From Arthrobacter woluwensis (lineage in GTDB: Bacteria; Actinomycetota; Actinomycetes; Actinomycetales; Micrococcaceae): a stretch of DNA of 64,000 nucleotides. The translations under genes were made by a program, and so were the position numbers. Positions 17,255 to 26,011 of this stretch are shown here, one piece after another. The notes under the pieces are model-generated. The model worked only from the letters and a program-made list of their open reading frames with translations, had not been told where the DNA came from and made no database searches. The DNA lies in assembly GCF_030816155.1 (NCBI RefSeq), contig NZ_JAUSXR010000001.1, forward strand, positions 2,108,001 to 2,172,000, given 5' to 3'. Positions within the stretch are counted from its first letter, which is position 1. Every line of letters starts with the position of its first letter.

Positions 17255-18052
17255 TCAGAGCTCGTAATGCACGCCCGCCACGGCCACCGAGACCCCGCCG
17301 CCGAAGACTTCCTTGGCCTCCGCGAGCACGGTGTTCGCGTCCGTCCAGACCGGGATGTGCGTCAGGAGGAGCCGCTTGGCCTCCGCTTCGACGGCCGCTT
17401 CGCCTGCCCTCTTGCCGGTCAGATGCACGTCCTTGATCGCGTCGTCCCGGCCCTCCTGGAAGGCCGCCTCACAGAGGAACAGATCGGCGTCGCGGGCTGC
17501 TTCGACCAGTGCGGGGCAGCTGTCCGTGTCACCCGAATAGCTGAGCACGGTCTCCTTGACGGTCCCGTCCTCGAGCTCCTGACGGCACTCCACGCGGAGG
17601 GCGTACGCCTCCTCGATCGGGTGGTTCACGGCGTAGGGCGTGACGGTGAACGGGCCCACCTGGACCGGCTTCTCCACGGTCCAGGAGCCGAAGTCGAAGT
17701 CCTCGTGCATGCCCGGATCCAGCTCCAGGCCGTATGCCGTGGCCAGGCGGTCCGCCGTCGCTTCGGGTCCCCAGACCGGGATCCGGCCGCGGTCCCAGCC
17801 ACCGGGCTTCCAGTGCACCGCGACGTGCAGTCCGCACAGGTCCATGCAGTGATCCGGGTGCAGGTGACTCAGGAAGATCGCGTCGATGTCCTCGAGATCC
17901 GTGTACCGCTGGAGCGAGCCGAGGGCGCCGCTGCCGAGGTCCAGGATGATCTTCCAGCGGCGTCCACCGCTGTCTGCGGTCAGGAGATAGCACGACGCCG
18001 GCGAACCGGGCCCGGGGAAACTCCCCGTGCAGCCCACGATGGTCAGCTTCAT
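17255..18052 (-). CDS. MBL-fold metallo-hydrolase
   Basis: 265 aa, cytosolic. Metal ligands: [20 protein letters not shown] (HxHxDH), [13 protein letters not shown] and the final histidine in [11 protein letters not shown]. The layout without an exosite arm resembles RNase Z-like or phosphodiesterase members of the superfamily (the Rv1339-type group next to rph and murI in actinobacteria, whose Mycobacterium member has been described as a cyclic-AMP phosphodiesterase). Function here is by neighbourhood and homology. It overlaps murI by 4 bp. Confidence 0.85.
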   Translation of the reverse strand: MKLTIVGCTGSFPGPGSPASCYLLTADSGGRRWKIILDLGSGALGSLQRYTDLEDIDAIFLSHLHPDHCMDLCGLHVAVHWKPGGWDRGRIPVWGPEATADRLATAYGLELDPGMHEDFDFGSWTVEKPVQVGPFTVTPYAVNHPIEEAYALRVECRQELEDGTVKETVLSYSGDTDSCPALVEAARDADLFLCEAAFQEGRDDAIKDVHLTGKRAGEAAVEAEAKRLLLTHIPVWTDANTVLAEAKEVFGGGVSVAVAGVHYEL

Positions 18053-19047
18053 CCCTGTCCCCCGTCCGCCGTGGCCTTCGCCACGAAGTGGGAGATGCGC
18101 GGCTGCCGGGCCGCCGCCCGTGCCGCCTCCAGCATCTCCGGTGTGATCTTCGCCAGGCTTCCGGTGGGATAGCTCGCCGAGACATGATCCACATGCTCCA
18201 CGCTGACCACCTCCGGTCCGAGGAATCGACGGGCCAGTTTCCCGAACCCGTCGGCGTCACCCGTCGCGACGAAATGGTGCTTCGGAGTGGCCGGGTCCTG
18301 GCGTTCCAGACCGTGCCTGATGAGTGAACGGTACACGTCCTTGGCCGTCTCCTCGGCACTGGAGACCAAGGTGACGTCCTCCCCCATCACGTAGGAGATG
18401 ACGCCGGTGAGCAAGGGGTAGTGCGTGCACCCGAGCACCAGCGTGTCCACGCCTGCGGCCTTGAGCGGAGCCAGGTAATCCTCCGCGAGCGCCAGAAGCT
18501 CCGGCCCCGTCGTGATGCCCTCCTCCACGTACGGCACGAACTCGGGACAGGCCACCGAGAGGACCTCCAGGTCAGGGGCCGCCGCGAAAGTGTCCTCGTA
18601 CGCCCGGGACCCCACCGTGGCGGAGGTCCCGATCACGCCGATCCGCCCGTTCCGGGTCGAGGAGACCGCCCGGCGCACCGCGGGCTGGATGACTTCGATC
18701 ACGGGGATGCCGTAGCGGGCCTCATAGCGTTCGCGGGCATCGCGGAGCACGGCCGCCGACGCCGTGTTACAGGCGATGGTGAGGAGTTTCACGCCCGAGT
18801 CGACGAGTTCGTCCATGATGCCGAGGGCGTTGGCCCGCACCTCCGCGATCGGCAGAGGGCCGTAGGGGCCGTTGGCGGTGTCCCCGACATACAGCACGGC
18901 TTCGGTGGGCAGCTGGTCGATCACGGACCGTGCCACGGTCAGACCCCCGACACCCGAGTCGAAGATCCCGATCGGACGCTCGGAGCGTGGCAGCTGCGTG
19001 GCCTCGTTCGCGGCCGACAGCAGCTGCTCGGAACCCGGCAGACTCAT
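18049..19047 (-). CDS. murI: Glutamate racemase
   Basis: 332 aa. Interconverts L- and D-glutamate for peptidoglycan. The two catalytic cysteines lie in [14 protein letters not shown] and [13 protein letters not shown], and the N-terminal active-site aspartate in [17 protein letters not shown]. About 25 residues precede the conserved core, and the C-terminus is longer than in many homologues ([20 protein letters not shown]). It overlaps the DUF2017 gene by 4 bp in the conserved clpS-DUF2017-murI-MBL-rph-rdgB run. Confidence 0.95.
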   Translation of the reverse strand: MSLPGSEQLLSAANEATQLPRSERPIGIFDSGVGGLTVARSVIDQLPTEAVLYVGDTANGPYGPLPIAEVRANALGIMDELVDSGVKLLTIACNTASAAVLRDARERYEARYGIPVIEVIQPAVRRAVSSTRNGRIGVIGTSATVGSRAYEDTFAAAPDLEVLSVACPEFVPYVEEGITTGPELLALAEDYLAPLKAAGVDTLVLGCTHYPLLTGVISYVMGEDVTLVSSAEETAKDVYRSLIRHGLERQDPATPKHHFVATGDADGFGKLARRFLGPEVVSVEHVDHVSASYPTGSLAKITPEMLEAARAAARQPRISHFVAKATADGGQG

Positions 19048-19649
19048 GCGCGGCCCTCCCCCTCGCCCTTCTTCCCGGCCCGGGACGAGCCGGCATCCAG
19101 GCTGTAGCTGAGGGCCTGGACCAGGGAGTCCTGAAGCCAGGTCACGAAGTTGTAGACCACGGAGAGGTAGGTCTCCAAGTCATCGGCGTCCGACCACTCC
19201 TGCATGGCGTGGACCGCCTCGGCGTCATCCTGGGTGCGGATGCCGAGGCGTTCGCTCACCACCAGGCGCACGTCGTTCAGGGCCATGGCGAAGTTCCGGG
19301 CCTGGTTCTCATCCAGGTGAAGCTCATTGCTTTCGAGCGCCAGGGAGGCCGCACGCAGCGCGCCGATCTTGCTCTCCCGCAGCGAACGCTCGGTGAAGCG
19401 GCGGAATTCGAGGGCGGCCTCGTCGTCGTCCTTCACGCCGTCCGGGAGGAGGCGGCGCAGCGCGGCATCCGACGGAGGGGCGATGTGGGGGTCGAAGCCG
19501 ACCAGCGCCACCAGCGGATCCTCGGAGTCCAGGGCCTCGGGCTCCAGCATGCTGATGACGTCGGAGAACAGCTTCCGCAGGAGTTCCCGTTCCTCTTCCT
19601 CGAGGAAACCGGTGATGCCCCGGCTGCCCGGCACGAATGTCTTAGCCAT
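19044..19649 (-). CDS. DUF2017 family protein
   Basis: 201 aa from the ATG at 19649, which has GGAAAGGGA just upstream; an in-frame ATG at 19664 exists. Helical and acidic, no catalytic motif seen. Conserved landmarks are [20 protein letters not shown] and [15 protein letters not shown] [14 protein letters not shown]. It overlaps clpS by 8 bp and murI by 4 bp. The fixed position next to clpS in actinobacteria hints at a link to Clp proteolysis, but the function is unknown. Confidence 0.85.
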   Translation of the reverse strand: MAKTFVPGSRGITGFLEEEERELLRKLFSDVISMLEPEALDSEDPLVALVGFDPHIAPPSDAALRRLLPDGVKDDDEAALEFRRFTERSLRESKIGALRAASLALESNELHLDENQARNFAMALNDVRLVVSERLGIRTQDDAEAVHAMQEWSDADDLETYLSVVYNFVTWLQDSLVQALSYSLDAGSSRAGKKGEGEGRA

Positions 19650-19992
19650 GCTGTCCCTTTCCACCGGCGCCGGCTCGTTCCACGGTGGCCCAGAGGCCGT
19701 ACCCGTGCATCGCCACCACGTGCTGTTCCATGCGCTCCCGGCCCCCGTGGGCCACGATCGAGCGGCCTTTGCGGTGGACTTCCATCATGAGCCGGTCGGC
19801 CTTCTTCTGGGAGTAACCGAAGTAGCTCCGGAACACGTAGCTGACATAGCTCATGAGGTTCACGGGATCATTCCAGACCACCAGATTCCACGGGGTGTCC
19901 GTGAGCGTCCGTTCCTCCAGGCCCTGCTCCTCACGGACCTCCGGGTCCGTCAGGGCGGCAAGCCGCACCTCTGCCGTGGCTGTGGGATTCAT
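19642..19992 (-). CDS. clpS: ATP-dependent Clp protease adaptor ClpS
   Basis: 116 aa. Delivers N-degron substrates to ClpC/ClpP. The core includes PWNLVVWNDPVNLMSYVSYVF (the NDxxN substrate-pocket region) and the following helix KADRLMMEVHRKGRSIVAHGGRE with the hydrophobic pocket methionine. The 35-residue N-terminal arm is typical. A TAGAAT box ends 6 nt upstream of the ATG (20004-19999), indicating a leaderless mRNA. First gene of the clpS-DUF2017-murI cluster. Confidence 0.93.
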   Translation of the reverse strand: MNPTATAEVRLAALTDPEVREEQGLEERTLTDTPWNLVVWNDPVNLMSYVSYVFRSYFGYSQKKADRLMMEVHRKGRSIVAHGGRERMEQHVVAMHGYGLWATVERAGAGGKGQHG

Positions 19993-19998
19993 TAGTCC

Positions 19999-20004
19999 AT
20001 TCTA
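19999..20004 (-). promoter_or_regulatory. -10 box TAGAAT for leaderless clpS
   Basis: TAGAAT on the minus strand with a 6-nt gap to the clpS ATG at 19992; no Shine-Dalgarno sequence. Confidence 0.55.
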
Positions 20005-20039
20005 GGCAGTGTCCGGGACCCACCGTGTCCCCGGCGGGT

Positions 20040-20055
20040 CGCCCGGCGCCGGGCG
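20040..20055. repeat. 16-bp perfect palindrome between clpS and pncB
   Basis: CGCCCGGCGCCGGGCG in the divergent clpS-pncB intergenic region. It may be an operator or simply a GC-rich coincidence. Confidence 0.35.
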
Positions 20056-20089
20056 CGGAATGGACCAGCGCCGGATCACGGCGTGGGGA

Positions 20090-20095
20090 TAAAGT
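20090..20095 (+). promoter_or_regulatory. -10 box TAAAGT for leaderless pncB
   Basis: TAAAGT ends 7 nt before the GTG start of pncB at 20103, with no Shine-Dalgarno sequence. Confidence 0.5.
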
Positions 20096-20102
20096 GTGAT
20101 GC

Positions 20103-21428
20103 GTGAGTACACCCTGGCAGCAACCCCGCGCTTCGCTGTATACCGACCACTACGAGCTCACCATGGTGCAGGCGGCTCTGGAGTCAGGCGCCGCCCAGCG
20201 GCGCTCCGTCTTCGAGGTCTTCGCCCGTCGCCTTCCGGACGGCCGCCGTTACGGCGTCGTCGCGGGCACGGGCCGTCTCCTGGAGGGCATCCGGAACTTC
20301 CGTTTCGGGCCCGAGGAACTCGACTTCCTCCGCAGCACCGGCGTGGTGAATGAGAAGACCCTGGCCTTCCTCGCGTCCTACCGTTTCACGGGCGACATCT
20401 GGGGCTACCCCGAAGGCGAGCTGTACTTCCCCAACTCCCCGCTGCTGGTGATCGAGTCGACGTTCGCCGAGGCGTGCATCCTCGAGACCTACGTCCTCTC
20501 GGTCCTCAACCATGACAGCGCCATCGCCTCGGCGGCGTCCCGGATGGCGCTGGCCGCCCGGGGCCGCCCGTGCATCGAGATGGGCTCCCGCCGCACGCAC
20601 GAGGAGTCCGCCGTCGCGGCCGCCCGTGCCGCCATCATCTCCGGCTTCGTCAGCACCTCCAACCTGGAAGCCGGTCTGCGCTACGGTCTGAAGACCTTCG
20701 GCTCCGCCGCGCACTCCTTCACCCTGCTGCACGACACCGAACGCGATGCGTTCACCGCGCAGCTCAGCTCGCTGGGCCCGGAGACGTCTCTCCTGGTGGA
20801 TACCTACGACGTCGAGACCGCCGTCCGCACGGCCGTCGACCTGGCCGGGGACAAGCTGGGCGCGGTGCGCCTGGACTCCGGCGACCTGGTGGCGCAGGCG
20901 CAATGGGTGCGTCAGCTCCTGGACGAGCTCGGCGCCGTGAACACGCGGATCGTGGTCACGAGCGACCTGGACGAGTACGCCATCGCCGCCCTGCAGTCCG
21001 CCCCGGTGGACTCCTACGGTGTAGGCACCTCGCTGGTCACGGGCAGCGGCGCCCCGACCGCGGGCATGGTCTACAAGCTCGTCAGCCGCACCAACGACGA
21101 CGGCGAGTTCGTCTCCGTCGCCAAGGCCGCCAAGAACAAGGCGAGCGTCGGCGGCCGCAAGTACGCGCTGCGACGGCTCAACGAGCGGGGCACGGCCACC
21201 GCGGAACTCGTGGGCATCGGCCACGAGCCCGAGAACGACGGCAACGACCGGCCGCTCCTCGTGCAGTTCGTGGCGGGCGGAGAGGTCCTCCCCGGCTGGA
21301 CGGGCCCCGAGGCGGTGACGCGCGCCCGCGAACGGCATGCCGCGTCCCTGGCCGAGATGCCGCCGGCGGTGAACAGGCTCCAGCGAGGAGAACCGGTCAT
21401 TCCCACCCTCTACGAGGAGGCACCATGA
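20103..21428 (+). CDS. pncB: Nicotinate phosphoribosyltransferase
   Basis: 441 aa. Makes nicotinate mononucleotide from nicotinate and PRPP, the entry step of NAD salvage. Landmarks: LYTDHYELTMVQAAL (substrate-binding Tyr/His), FEVFARRLPDGRRYGV, EMGSRRTHEESAVAAARAA (SRR), DSGDLVAQAQWVRQLLDE, VVTSDLDEYAI and YGVGTSLVTGSGAPTAGMVYKLV. GTG start at 20103. It overlaps pncA by 4 bp, so nicotinamide can be deamidated and the nicotinate used by a co-expressed pair. The NrtR-like dyads seen upstream of nrtR are not repeated here. Confidence 0.95.
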   Translation: MSTPWQQPRASLYTDHYELTMVQAALESGAAQRRSVFEVFARRLPDGRRYGVVAGTGRLLEGIRNFRFGPEELDFLRSTGVVNEKTLAFLASYRFTGDIWGYPEGELYFPNSPLLVIESTFAEACILETYVLSVLNHDSAIASAASRMALAARGRPCIEMGSRRTHEESAVAAARAAIISGFVSTSNLEAGLRYGLKTFGSAAHSFTLLHDTERDAFTAQLSSLGPETSLLVDTYDVETAVRTAVDLAGDKLGAVRLDSGDLVAQAQWVRQLLDELGAVNTRIVVTSDLDEYAIAALQSAPVDSYGVGTSLVTGSGAPTAGMVYKLVSRTNDDGEFVSVAKAAKNKASVGGRKYALRRLNERGTATAELVGIGHEPENDGNDRPLLVQFVAGGEVLPGWTGPEAVTRARERHAASLAEMPPAVNRLQRGEPVIPTLYEEAP

Positions 21429-22039
21429 GCAAAGCCCTGATCATCGTGGATGTGCAGAACGACTTCTGCGAAGGAGGATCGCTGGCCGTCGAGGGCGGAG
21501 CCGCCCTGGCCGCGGCCATCAGCGAATACCTGGACGATCACGGCCATCTGTACGACCATGTCGTGGCAACCCAGGACTGGCATGTCGATCCGGGCAGCCA
21601 CTTCTCCGACGAGCCGGACTACCAGGACACCTGGCCGCGCCACTGCGTCGCCGGGACGAGCGGCGCGGAACTCCATCACGACCTGGACCAGGAGTTCATC
21701 GAAGCGATCTTCCGCAAGGGCCGCTTCGCCGCCGCCTATTCCGGCTTCGAGGGGCTGCTCGCCCCTGAGGACGCCGTGTCCACCGGGGACCGCCAGCCCG
21801 GCGCGCTGCCCTCGGAAGACGAGGACGGCGAGTCCCTGGACGAATGGCTCCAGGAACGCGATGTCGAGGACATCGTGGTGGTCGGGATCGCCACGGATCA
21901 CTGCGTCCGCGCGACCGCCCTCGACGGCGTCCAGGCCGGTTACGCCGTCACGGTCCTCCGCGAGCTGACCGCCGCGGTGGCGGATGACCCGGAGCCGACC
22001 TTTGACGAGCTCGAGGAGTCCGGCGTCGCCATCGCCTGA
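21425..22039 (+). CDS. pncA: Nicotinamidase
   Basis: 204 aa. Hydrolyses nicotinamide to nicotinate. The isochorismatase-like triad is present: Asp10 in IVDVQNDFCEGG, the lysine in FRKGRFAAAYSGFE, and the nucleophilic cysteine in IATDHCVRATALDG. Metal ligands DWHVDPGSHF are also conserved. The ATG at 21425 overlaps the pncB stop (ATGA). The insertion SEDEDGESLDEWLQER is acidic but family-compatible. A hairpin follows. Confidence 0.95.
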   Translation: MSKALIIVDVQNDFCEGGSLAVEGGAALAAAISEYLDDHGHLYDHVVATQDWHVDPGSHFSDEPDYQDTWPRHCVAGTSGAELHHDLDQEFIEAIFRKGRFAAAYSGFEGLLAPEDAVSTGDRQPGALPSEDEDGESLDEWLQERDVEDIVVVGIATDHCVRATALDGVQAGYAVTVLRELTAAVADDPEPTFDELEESGVAIA

Positions 22040-22049
22040 TCCGGCGTTG

Positions 22050-22079
22050 CGTGGGGGCCGGCCTCCGGGCCGGCCCACG
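22050..22079 (+). terminator. Hairpin terminator after pncA
   Basis: CGTGGG-GG-CCGGCC pairs with GGCCGG-CCCACG, with a 2-nt bulge, starting 11 bp after the pncA stop. Confidence 0.6.
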
Positions 22080-22158
22080 GCGTGTCCCGTGAAGCGCCGC
22101 CCGTCGTTCGACGGCGTGGGCCACGCGGCGAGGTCCACGCGGCGAGGGACAATGAGGC

Positions 22159-22995
22159 ATGGCTGAGAAGCGCGCATCACAGGTCCCCTCCGCCTATGAG
22201 GTCCTGGCCGTCCTGGAATTCATCGGCACTCAGCCTGCGCCGGTGCAGGCCTCGACCATTGCGCGGGAGCTGAAGCTTCCGCGTTCCACCACGTATCACC
22301 TCCTCACGGCCCTGGTCAGCGAAGGCTTCGTCACGCACCTCCCAGAGGAGCGGCGCTATGCCCTCGGAGCGGTGGCGCACGAGCTCGGCACGGGCTATGC
22401 GCGCCAGGTGCCGTTGCAGCGTCTGGCCATCCATCCGATGGCGGGCCTGGTGAAGAAATCACGGAACACGGCCCACCTCACCGCCATGCGGGGCCGCGAA
22501 GTGATCTACCTGATCGAGCAGCAGGCTCCGCGCAAACCGTCGTTGGTCACCCACGAAGCCGTCCGGCTTCCCGCCCATCTGACGGCCAGTGGACGAGCCA
22601 TGCTCGCCTGGATGCCGGAGGCTCAGGTCGCCGCCATCTATGCGGGTGAAACCGTCCTCTCCCGGCGCACCGACCACGGCCCGGCGACCGTGGACGAACT
22701 GATCGCCCTGCTGAGTTCCATGCGGACGGCCGGGTTCGCCTGGGAATGCGAAGAAGTGACGCGAGGTCTGTTCTCCGTGGCGGCGCCGGTCTTCGACCGC
22801 TCCGCTCATCCCATCGCCAGCGTCGCGCTGACGGTCCGCGCTGAGGACATCGCGGCACCGGAACCCGAAACCGCCGTGGATTCCGCACTCCCCTCAGAAG
22901 TCCGGGCCCTGGGTGCGAAGTACGCCAAAGCCGTCAGGGACTGCGCCCACGAACTGACCAGACGCCTGGGGACGGCGCGTTCCACCGACCGCTAA
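22159..22995 (+). CDS. IclR family transcriptional regulator
   Basis: 278 aa. Residues about 8-70 form the winged helix (YEVLAVLEFIGTQPAPVQAS, RELKLPRSTTYHLLTALVSEG) and the rest is the IclR ligand-binding domain (LTAMRGREVIYLIEQQAP, HLTASGRAMLAWMPEAQVAA, WECEEVTRGLFSVAAPVFDR). IclR regulators commonly control adjacent aromatic catabolic genes. The lyase and MFS transporter genes follow on the same strand with a 171-bp gap holding a palindrome, so it is their likely regulator. A GACAAT box lies 5 nt upstream of the ATG. Confidence 0.88.
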   Translation: MAEKRASQVPSAYEVLAVLEFIGTQPAPVQASTIARELKLPRSTTYHLLTALVSEGFVTHLPEERRYALGAVAHELGTGYARQVPLQRLAIHPMAGLVKKSRNTAHLTAMRGREVIYLIEQQAPRKPSLVTHEAVRLPAHLTASGRAMLAWMPEAQVAAIYAGETVLSRRTDHGPATVDELIALLSSMRTAGFAWECEEVTRGLFSVAAPVFDRSAHPIASVALTVRAEDIAAPEPETAVDSALPSEVRALGAKYAKAVRDCAHELTRRLGTARSTDR

Positions 22996-22996
22996 A

Positions 22997-23012
22997 GTCT
23001 CAGATCCGAGAC
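22997..23012 (+). promoter_or_regulatory. Palindrome between IclR and lyase genes (candidate operator)
   Basis: GTCTC-AGATCC-GAGAC begins 1 bp after the IclR stop and 155 bp before the lyase start; ACACGTGT follows directly. It could be an IclR operator or a short terminator. Confidence 0.4.
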
Positions 23013-23166
23013 ACGTGTTCCCGCGGACAGCGCCCGTGGGGCCGCCGCGTCGCGTTCAATGGAGTATGACCTGGATCACGCCAGAGAGGGCGGGCCGGGT
23101 CCTTCCCCTCGGACAGCCCGGGGAAAAGCCCTCGGCCAGGGCATCGCGACGCAAGGATTCACGCAC

Positions 23167-24639
23167 ATGCACCAACCACCCCCTCTTCACGACCCGGTCC
23201 TTCGGCTCGGCCACGCACCGTTGACCTGGCAGGAACTGTTCCGTCGAAGCCGGACACCCCTCAGAGTCGACATCGATCCCGAGGCCGCACGCCGGGTGAC
23301 CGTGTCCTGGGAAACCGTGACACGGGTCGCCCAGCAACGTCCGGTCTACGGCCGGACCACCGGCGTCGGCGCCAACCGCACGGTTCACCTGGACACCTCA
23401 GATTCGGAAAAAGACCTCAGTCTCCTCCGTAGCCACGGCACCGGCTCGGGACGCTGGCTGCCCTCGCGAATGGTGAGGGCCGGGCTCCTGGCACGGCTCA
23501 ACCAGCTGCTCCAGGGCGGTTCCGGGATGCACCCGGACATCATCCCGGCGCTGGAAGACACGCTCGCCTCCGATGAACTCCCCCGCGTCCACGCCTTCGG
23601 GGCCATCGGCACCGGAGACCTCAGCTCCTTCGGTGAGGTCGCGCTCGGACTCATGGGAGAGTCGGAGCTCTCTGGCGGATCACTGATCCGGCGGTGGTGG
23701 CCTCACGAAGGTGACGCACTGCCGTTCCTCTCCACCAACGCGATGACGACGGCGCAGGCCGCCCTCCTCGCCGGCCGCCTGCACGCCTGGCTCTCGTGCT
23801 ACGAAAAAGTCGCCGCCCTGTCCTTCCTGGCAGTGGGTGGATCCAGCGAGACGTTCGCGCCCCAGCTCGACCGGGCCCGTCCGCACCGAGGACAGCTCAC
23901 GGTCGCGGAGCGTCTGAGGACCCTTCTCCAGGGCGAGGACCATGAGCCCCGGCGCGTGCAGGACTCCTACGGGTTCCGGGCACTACCCGCGGTCGCAGGC
24001 GCGTTCCAGCAGACTCTCGACCGGCTCGGAGAGGTCCTGGACATCGAGCTCAACGCGGCCTCCGAGAACCCCTTCGTGTCCCTCGAGGCCTCCGACGTGT
24101 TCCACAATGCCAACTTCCACACCATGGAGCTGGCACTCGCCCTGGATCAGACGAAGCTGGCCTTGTCCGGCGTCGGGCATCTCTCGCTCGCCCGGCTCGG
24201 TGACCTGTCGAACCCCGGAATGACCGGTCTCCAGCCCTTTCTGGCCCAGGGGAACCCTGGTGACAGCGGCATCATGGTCCTCGAATACAACGCGGCCGCC
24301 GCGCTGTCACGCCTGCGCGCAGCCGCTCAGCCGGCCTCGCTCGGATCGGTCGTCATCTCCCGGGGAACCGAGGACCACGCCAGCTTCTCCACTCAAGCGG
24401 TGGAGCAGCTCACCCAGTGCCTCGACGCCGCCGAGACCGTGCTGGCGTGCGAACTGGTGGCCTGTGTCCGCGCGCTGGTGCTCCAGGGCCGGGCCCCGGC
24501 CGCCGACTCGGATCTCGGTTCCTTCTTCGATTCCCTCCAACCCCTCCGCGCCGCCCAGGCGCCCGGCGACCGCTCCTTGAGCGATGACATCGCCCAGGCA
24601 ACCCGCCACCTCCACCTTCTCTCCGCTGACGAGGACTGA
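23167..24639 (+). CDS. Aromatic amino acid lyase (histidine ammonia-lyase family) with altered MIO triad
   Basis: 490 aa from the ATG at 23167, which has AAGGA 9 nt upstream; the frame is open to 23059 without support. PF00221-type landmarks: VYGRTTGVGAN (catalytic Tyr61), VQDSYGFRALPAV, ELNAASENPFVSLEA, FHNANFHTMELALALDQ and RGTEDHASFSTQAVEQL. Where the canonical MIO-forming triad is Ala-Ser-Gly before Asp-Leu, this protein has Gly148-Thr149-Gly150-Asp151 (FGAIGTGDLSSFGE). Whether a threonine-derived prosthetic group forms is unknown. The gene is 2 bp upstream of an MFS transporter and downstream of an IclR regulator, so it probably acts in uptake and catabolism of an amino-acid-like compound. 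The exact substrate should not be assumed to be histidine. Confidence 0.82.
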   Translation: MHQPPPLHDPVLRLGHAPLTWQELFRRSRTPLRVDIDPEAARRVTVSWETVTRVAQQRPVYGRTTGVGANRTVHLDTSDSEKDLSLLRSHGTGSGRWLPSRMVRAGLLARLNQLLQGGSGMHPDIIPALEDTLASDELPRVHAFGAIGTGDLSSFGEVALGLMGESELSGGSLIRRWWPHEGDALPFLSTNAMTTAQAALLAGRLHAWLSCYEKVAALSFLAVGGSSETFAPQLDRARPHRGQLTVAERLRTLLQGEDHEPRRVQDSYGFRALPAVAGAFQQTLDRLGEVLDIELNAASENPFVSLEASDVFHNANFHTMELALALDQTKLALSGVGHLSLARLGDLSNPGMTGLQPFLAQGNPGDSGIMVLEYNAAAALSRLRAAAQPASLGSVVISRGTEDHASFSTQAVEQLTQCLDAAETVLACELVACVRALVLQGRAPAADSDLGSFFDSLQPLRAAQAPGDRSLSDDIAQATRHLHLLSADED

Positions 24640-24641
24640 TC

Positions 24642-25946
24642 ATGCACAGCACCACACCGGCCACCCACCGGAATCTCGACGACATCCCGTTCGGACGTTT
24701 CCACCTCAAGGTCACCGCCATGACCTTCGGCGCCAACTTCTCGGACGGCTACGCGCTGGGCATCATCGGCGGGGTTCTCCCCGTCCTGACCGAAAGGATG
24801 AACCTGGACGGTTTCTGGCAGGGCATGCTCGCCAGCTCCGCGTTGATCGGGCTCTTCCTCGGCAGCCTGTGCCTGGGGAGGGTGGGTGACATCATCGGGC
24901 GCCAGAGGGTCTACGTGCTCAATTTCATCCTGATCGCCCTCGCATCACTCGCACAGCTGTGGGCGCCCAATGTGGAGACCCTGTTCGTCCTGCGACTGCT
25001 CATCGGCTTCGGGCTGGGCGCGGATTACGCGGTCGGCCCGACCCTCCTCTCCGAGTTCGCCCCACGACGCCACCGCGGCATGATGCTCGCCTCGCTCACG
25101 GTGCTCTGGACCGTGGGGTACGTCGTGGCCAACATCCTCGGAACCTATGCCTCCTCAAGCCCCGACGCCTGGAAATGGCTTCTGGCCAGCGGCTTCATCC
25201 CGGCCGTGATCGTGCTGATCGTCCGGATCGGCACACCCGAATCGCCGGGCTGGCTCATCAGCAAGGGCCGTGTGGAGGAGGCCCGGGAGATCGTCCGCAA
25301 GTATCTGAAGGTCGAACTTGATCCCGCCGAATACGACGTCACCTCCAGCAGTGGCAACTACCGCGAACTCTTCAGCCCCGCGATGTGGCGCCGCACTGCC
25401 TTCGGTTCCCTGTTCTACAGCGCCCAGGTCCTTCCCTATTTCGCGATCTACACCTTCGTGCCCACGATCCTGGGAGAGCTGAAGATCGACGATGCGGATC
25501 TGCAGAACCTCATCATCAACCTGTTCCTGCTGGCCGGTGGAGTGGTGGGCCTGTGGTTCGTGCAGAAGATGCCCCGGCGCGGCTTCACCATCTGGACGTT
25601 CCTCATCCTGGCCGCCTCCCTGGTCGCCCTCGGCGCCATGGCTGACCTTCCGGCCGTGTTCATCATGGTGCCCTTCGCCATCTACACCTTCGTGATGTCG
25701 GGGGCCTCGAACATCACGCAGGTCTACCCGCCGGAGCTGTTCCCCACGGAGATCCGCGCCTCAGGCGTCGGCTTCGTCAATGCGATCAGCCGTATCGCTT
25801 CGGCGGCAGGAACGTTCCTGCTGCCGCTCAGTCTGGAGGCGTGGGGAATCCCGGTGTCCATGTACTGGCTGGCGGGTGTGCTGGTCCTCGGCATGGTCGT
25901 GACCATCGCCTGGGCGCCGGAGACCCGCAAGGAACACCTCGTCTAG
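24642..25946 (+). CDS. MFS transporter (metabolite:H+ symporter type)
   Basis: 434 aa, 12 predicted membrane helices. MFS motif A-like LGRVGDIIGRQRVYVLNF follows helix 2, and GFGLGADYAVGPTLLSEFAPRRHRG is the helix 4-5 region typical of sugar-porter and aromatic-acid symporter families; FPTEIRASGVGFVNAISRIAS matches the equivalent site in the C-terminal half. These features suggest an importer rather than a drug efflux pump. Spacing of 2 bp to the lyase gene makes co-transcription almost certain, so it probably imports that enzyme's substrate. Confidence 0.85.
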   Translation: MHSTTPATHRNLDDIPFGRFHLKVTAMTFGANFSDGYALGIIGGVLPVLTERMNLDGFWQGMLASSALIGLFLGSLCLGRVGDIIGRQRVYVLNFILIALASLAQLWAPNVETLFVLRLLIGFGLGADYAVGPTLLSEFAPRRHRGMMLASLTVLWTVGYVVANILGTYASSSPDAWKWLLASGFIPAVIVLIVRIGTPESPGWLISKGRVEEAREIVRKYLKVELDPAEYDVTSSSGNYRELFSPAMWRRTAFGSLFYSAQVLPYFAIYTFVPTILGELKIDDADLQNLIINLFLLAGGVVGLWFVQKMPRRGFTIWTFLILAASLVALGAMADLPAVFIMVPFAIYTFVMSGASNITQVYPPELFPTEIRASGVGFVNAISRIASAAGTFLLPLSLEAWGIPVSMYWLAGVLVLGMVVTIAWAPETRKEHLV

Positions 25947-25962
25947 TGACAGGACAGCAAGA

Positions 25963-26006
25963 AGACGCGTGAGGGTCCGCCGGAACCGGCGGACCCTCAC
26001 GCGTCT
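25963..26006. terminator. Bidirectional hairpin terminator
   Basis: A 21-bp perfect stem (25963-25983 with 25986-26006) with a 2-nt loop, between the convergent MFS and helicase genes. Confidence 0.85.
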
Positions 26007-26011
26007 GGACG

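Noticed and set aside
20570..21424. Upstream extension of pncA to 20570
   Set aside because: It lies in another frame of pncB. The ATG at 21425 overlaps the pncB stop and begins the conserved nicotinamidase sequence.
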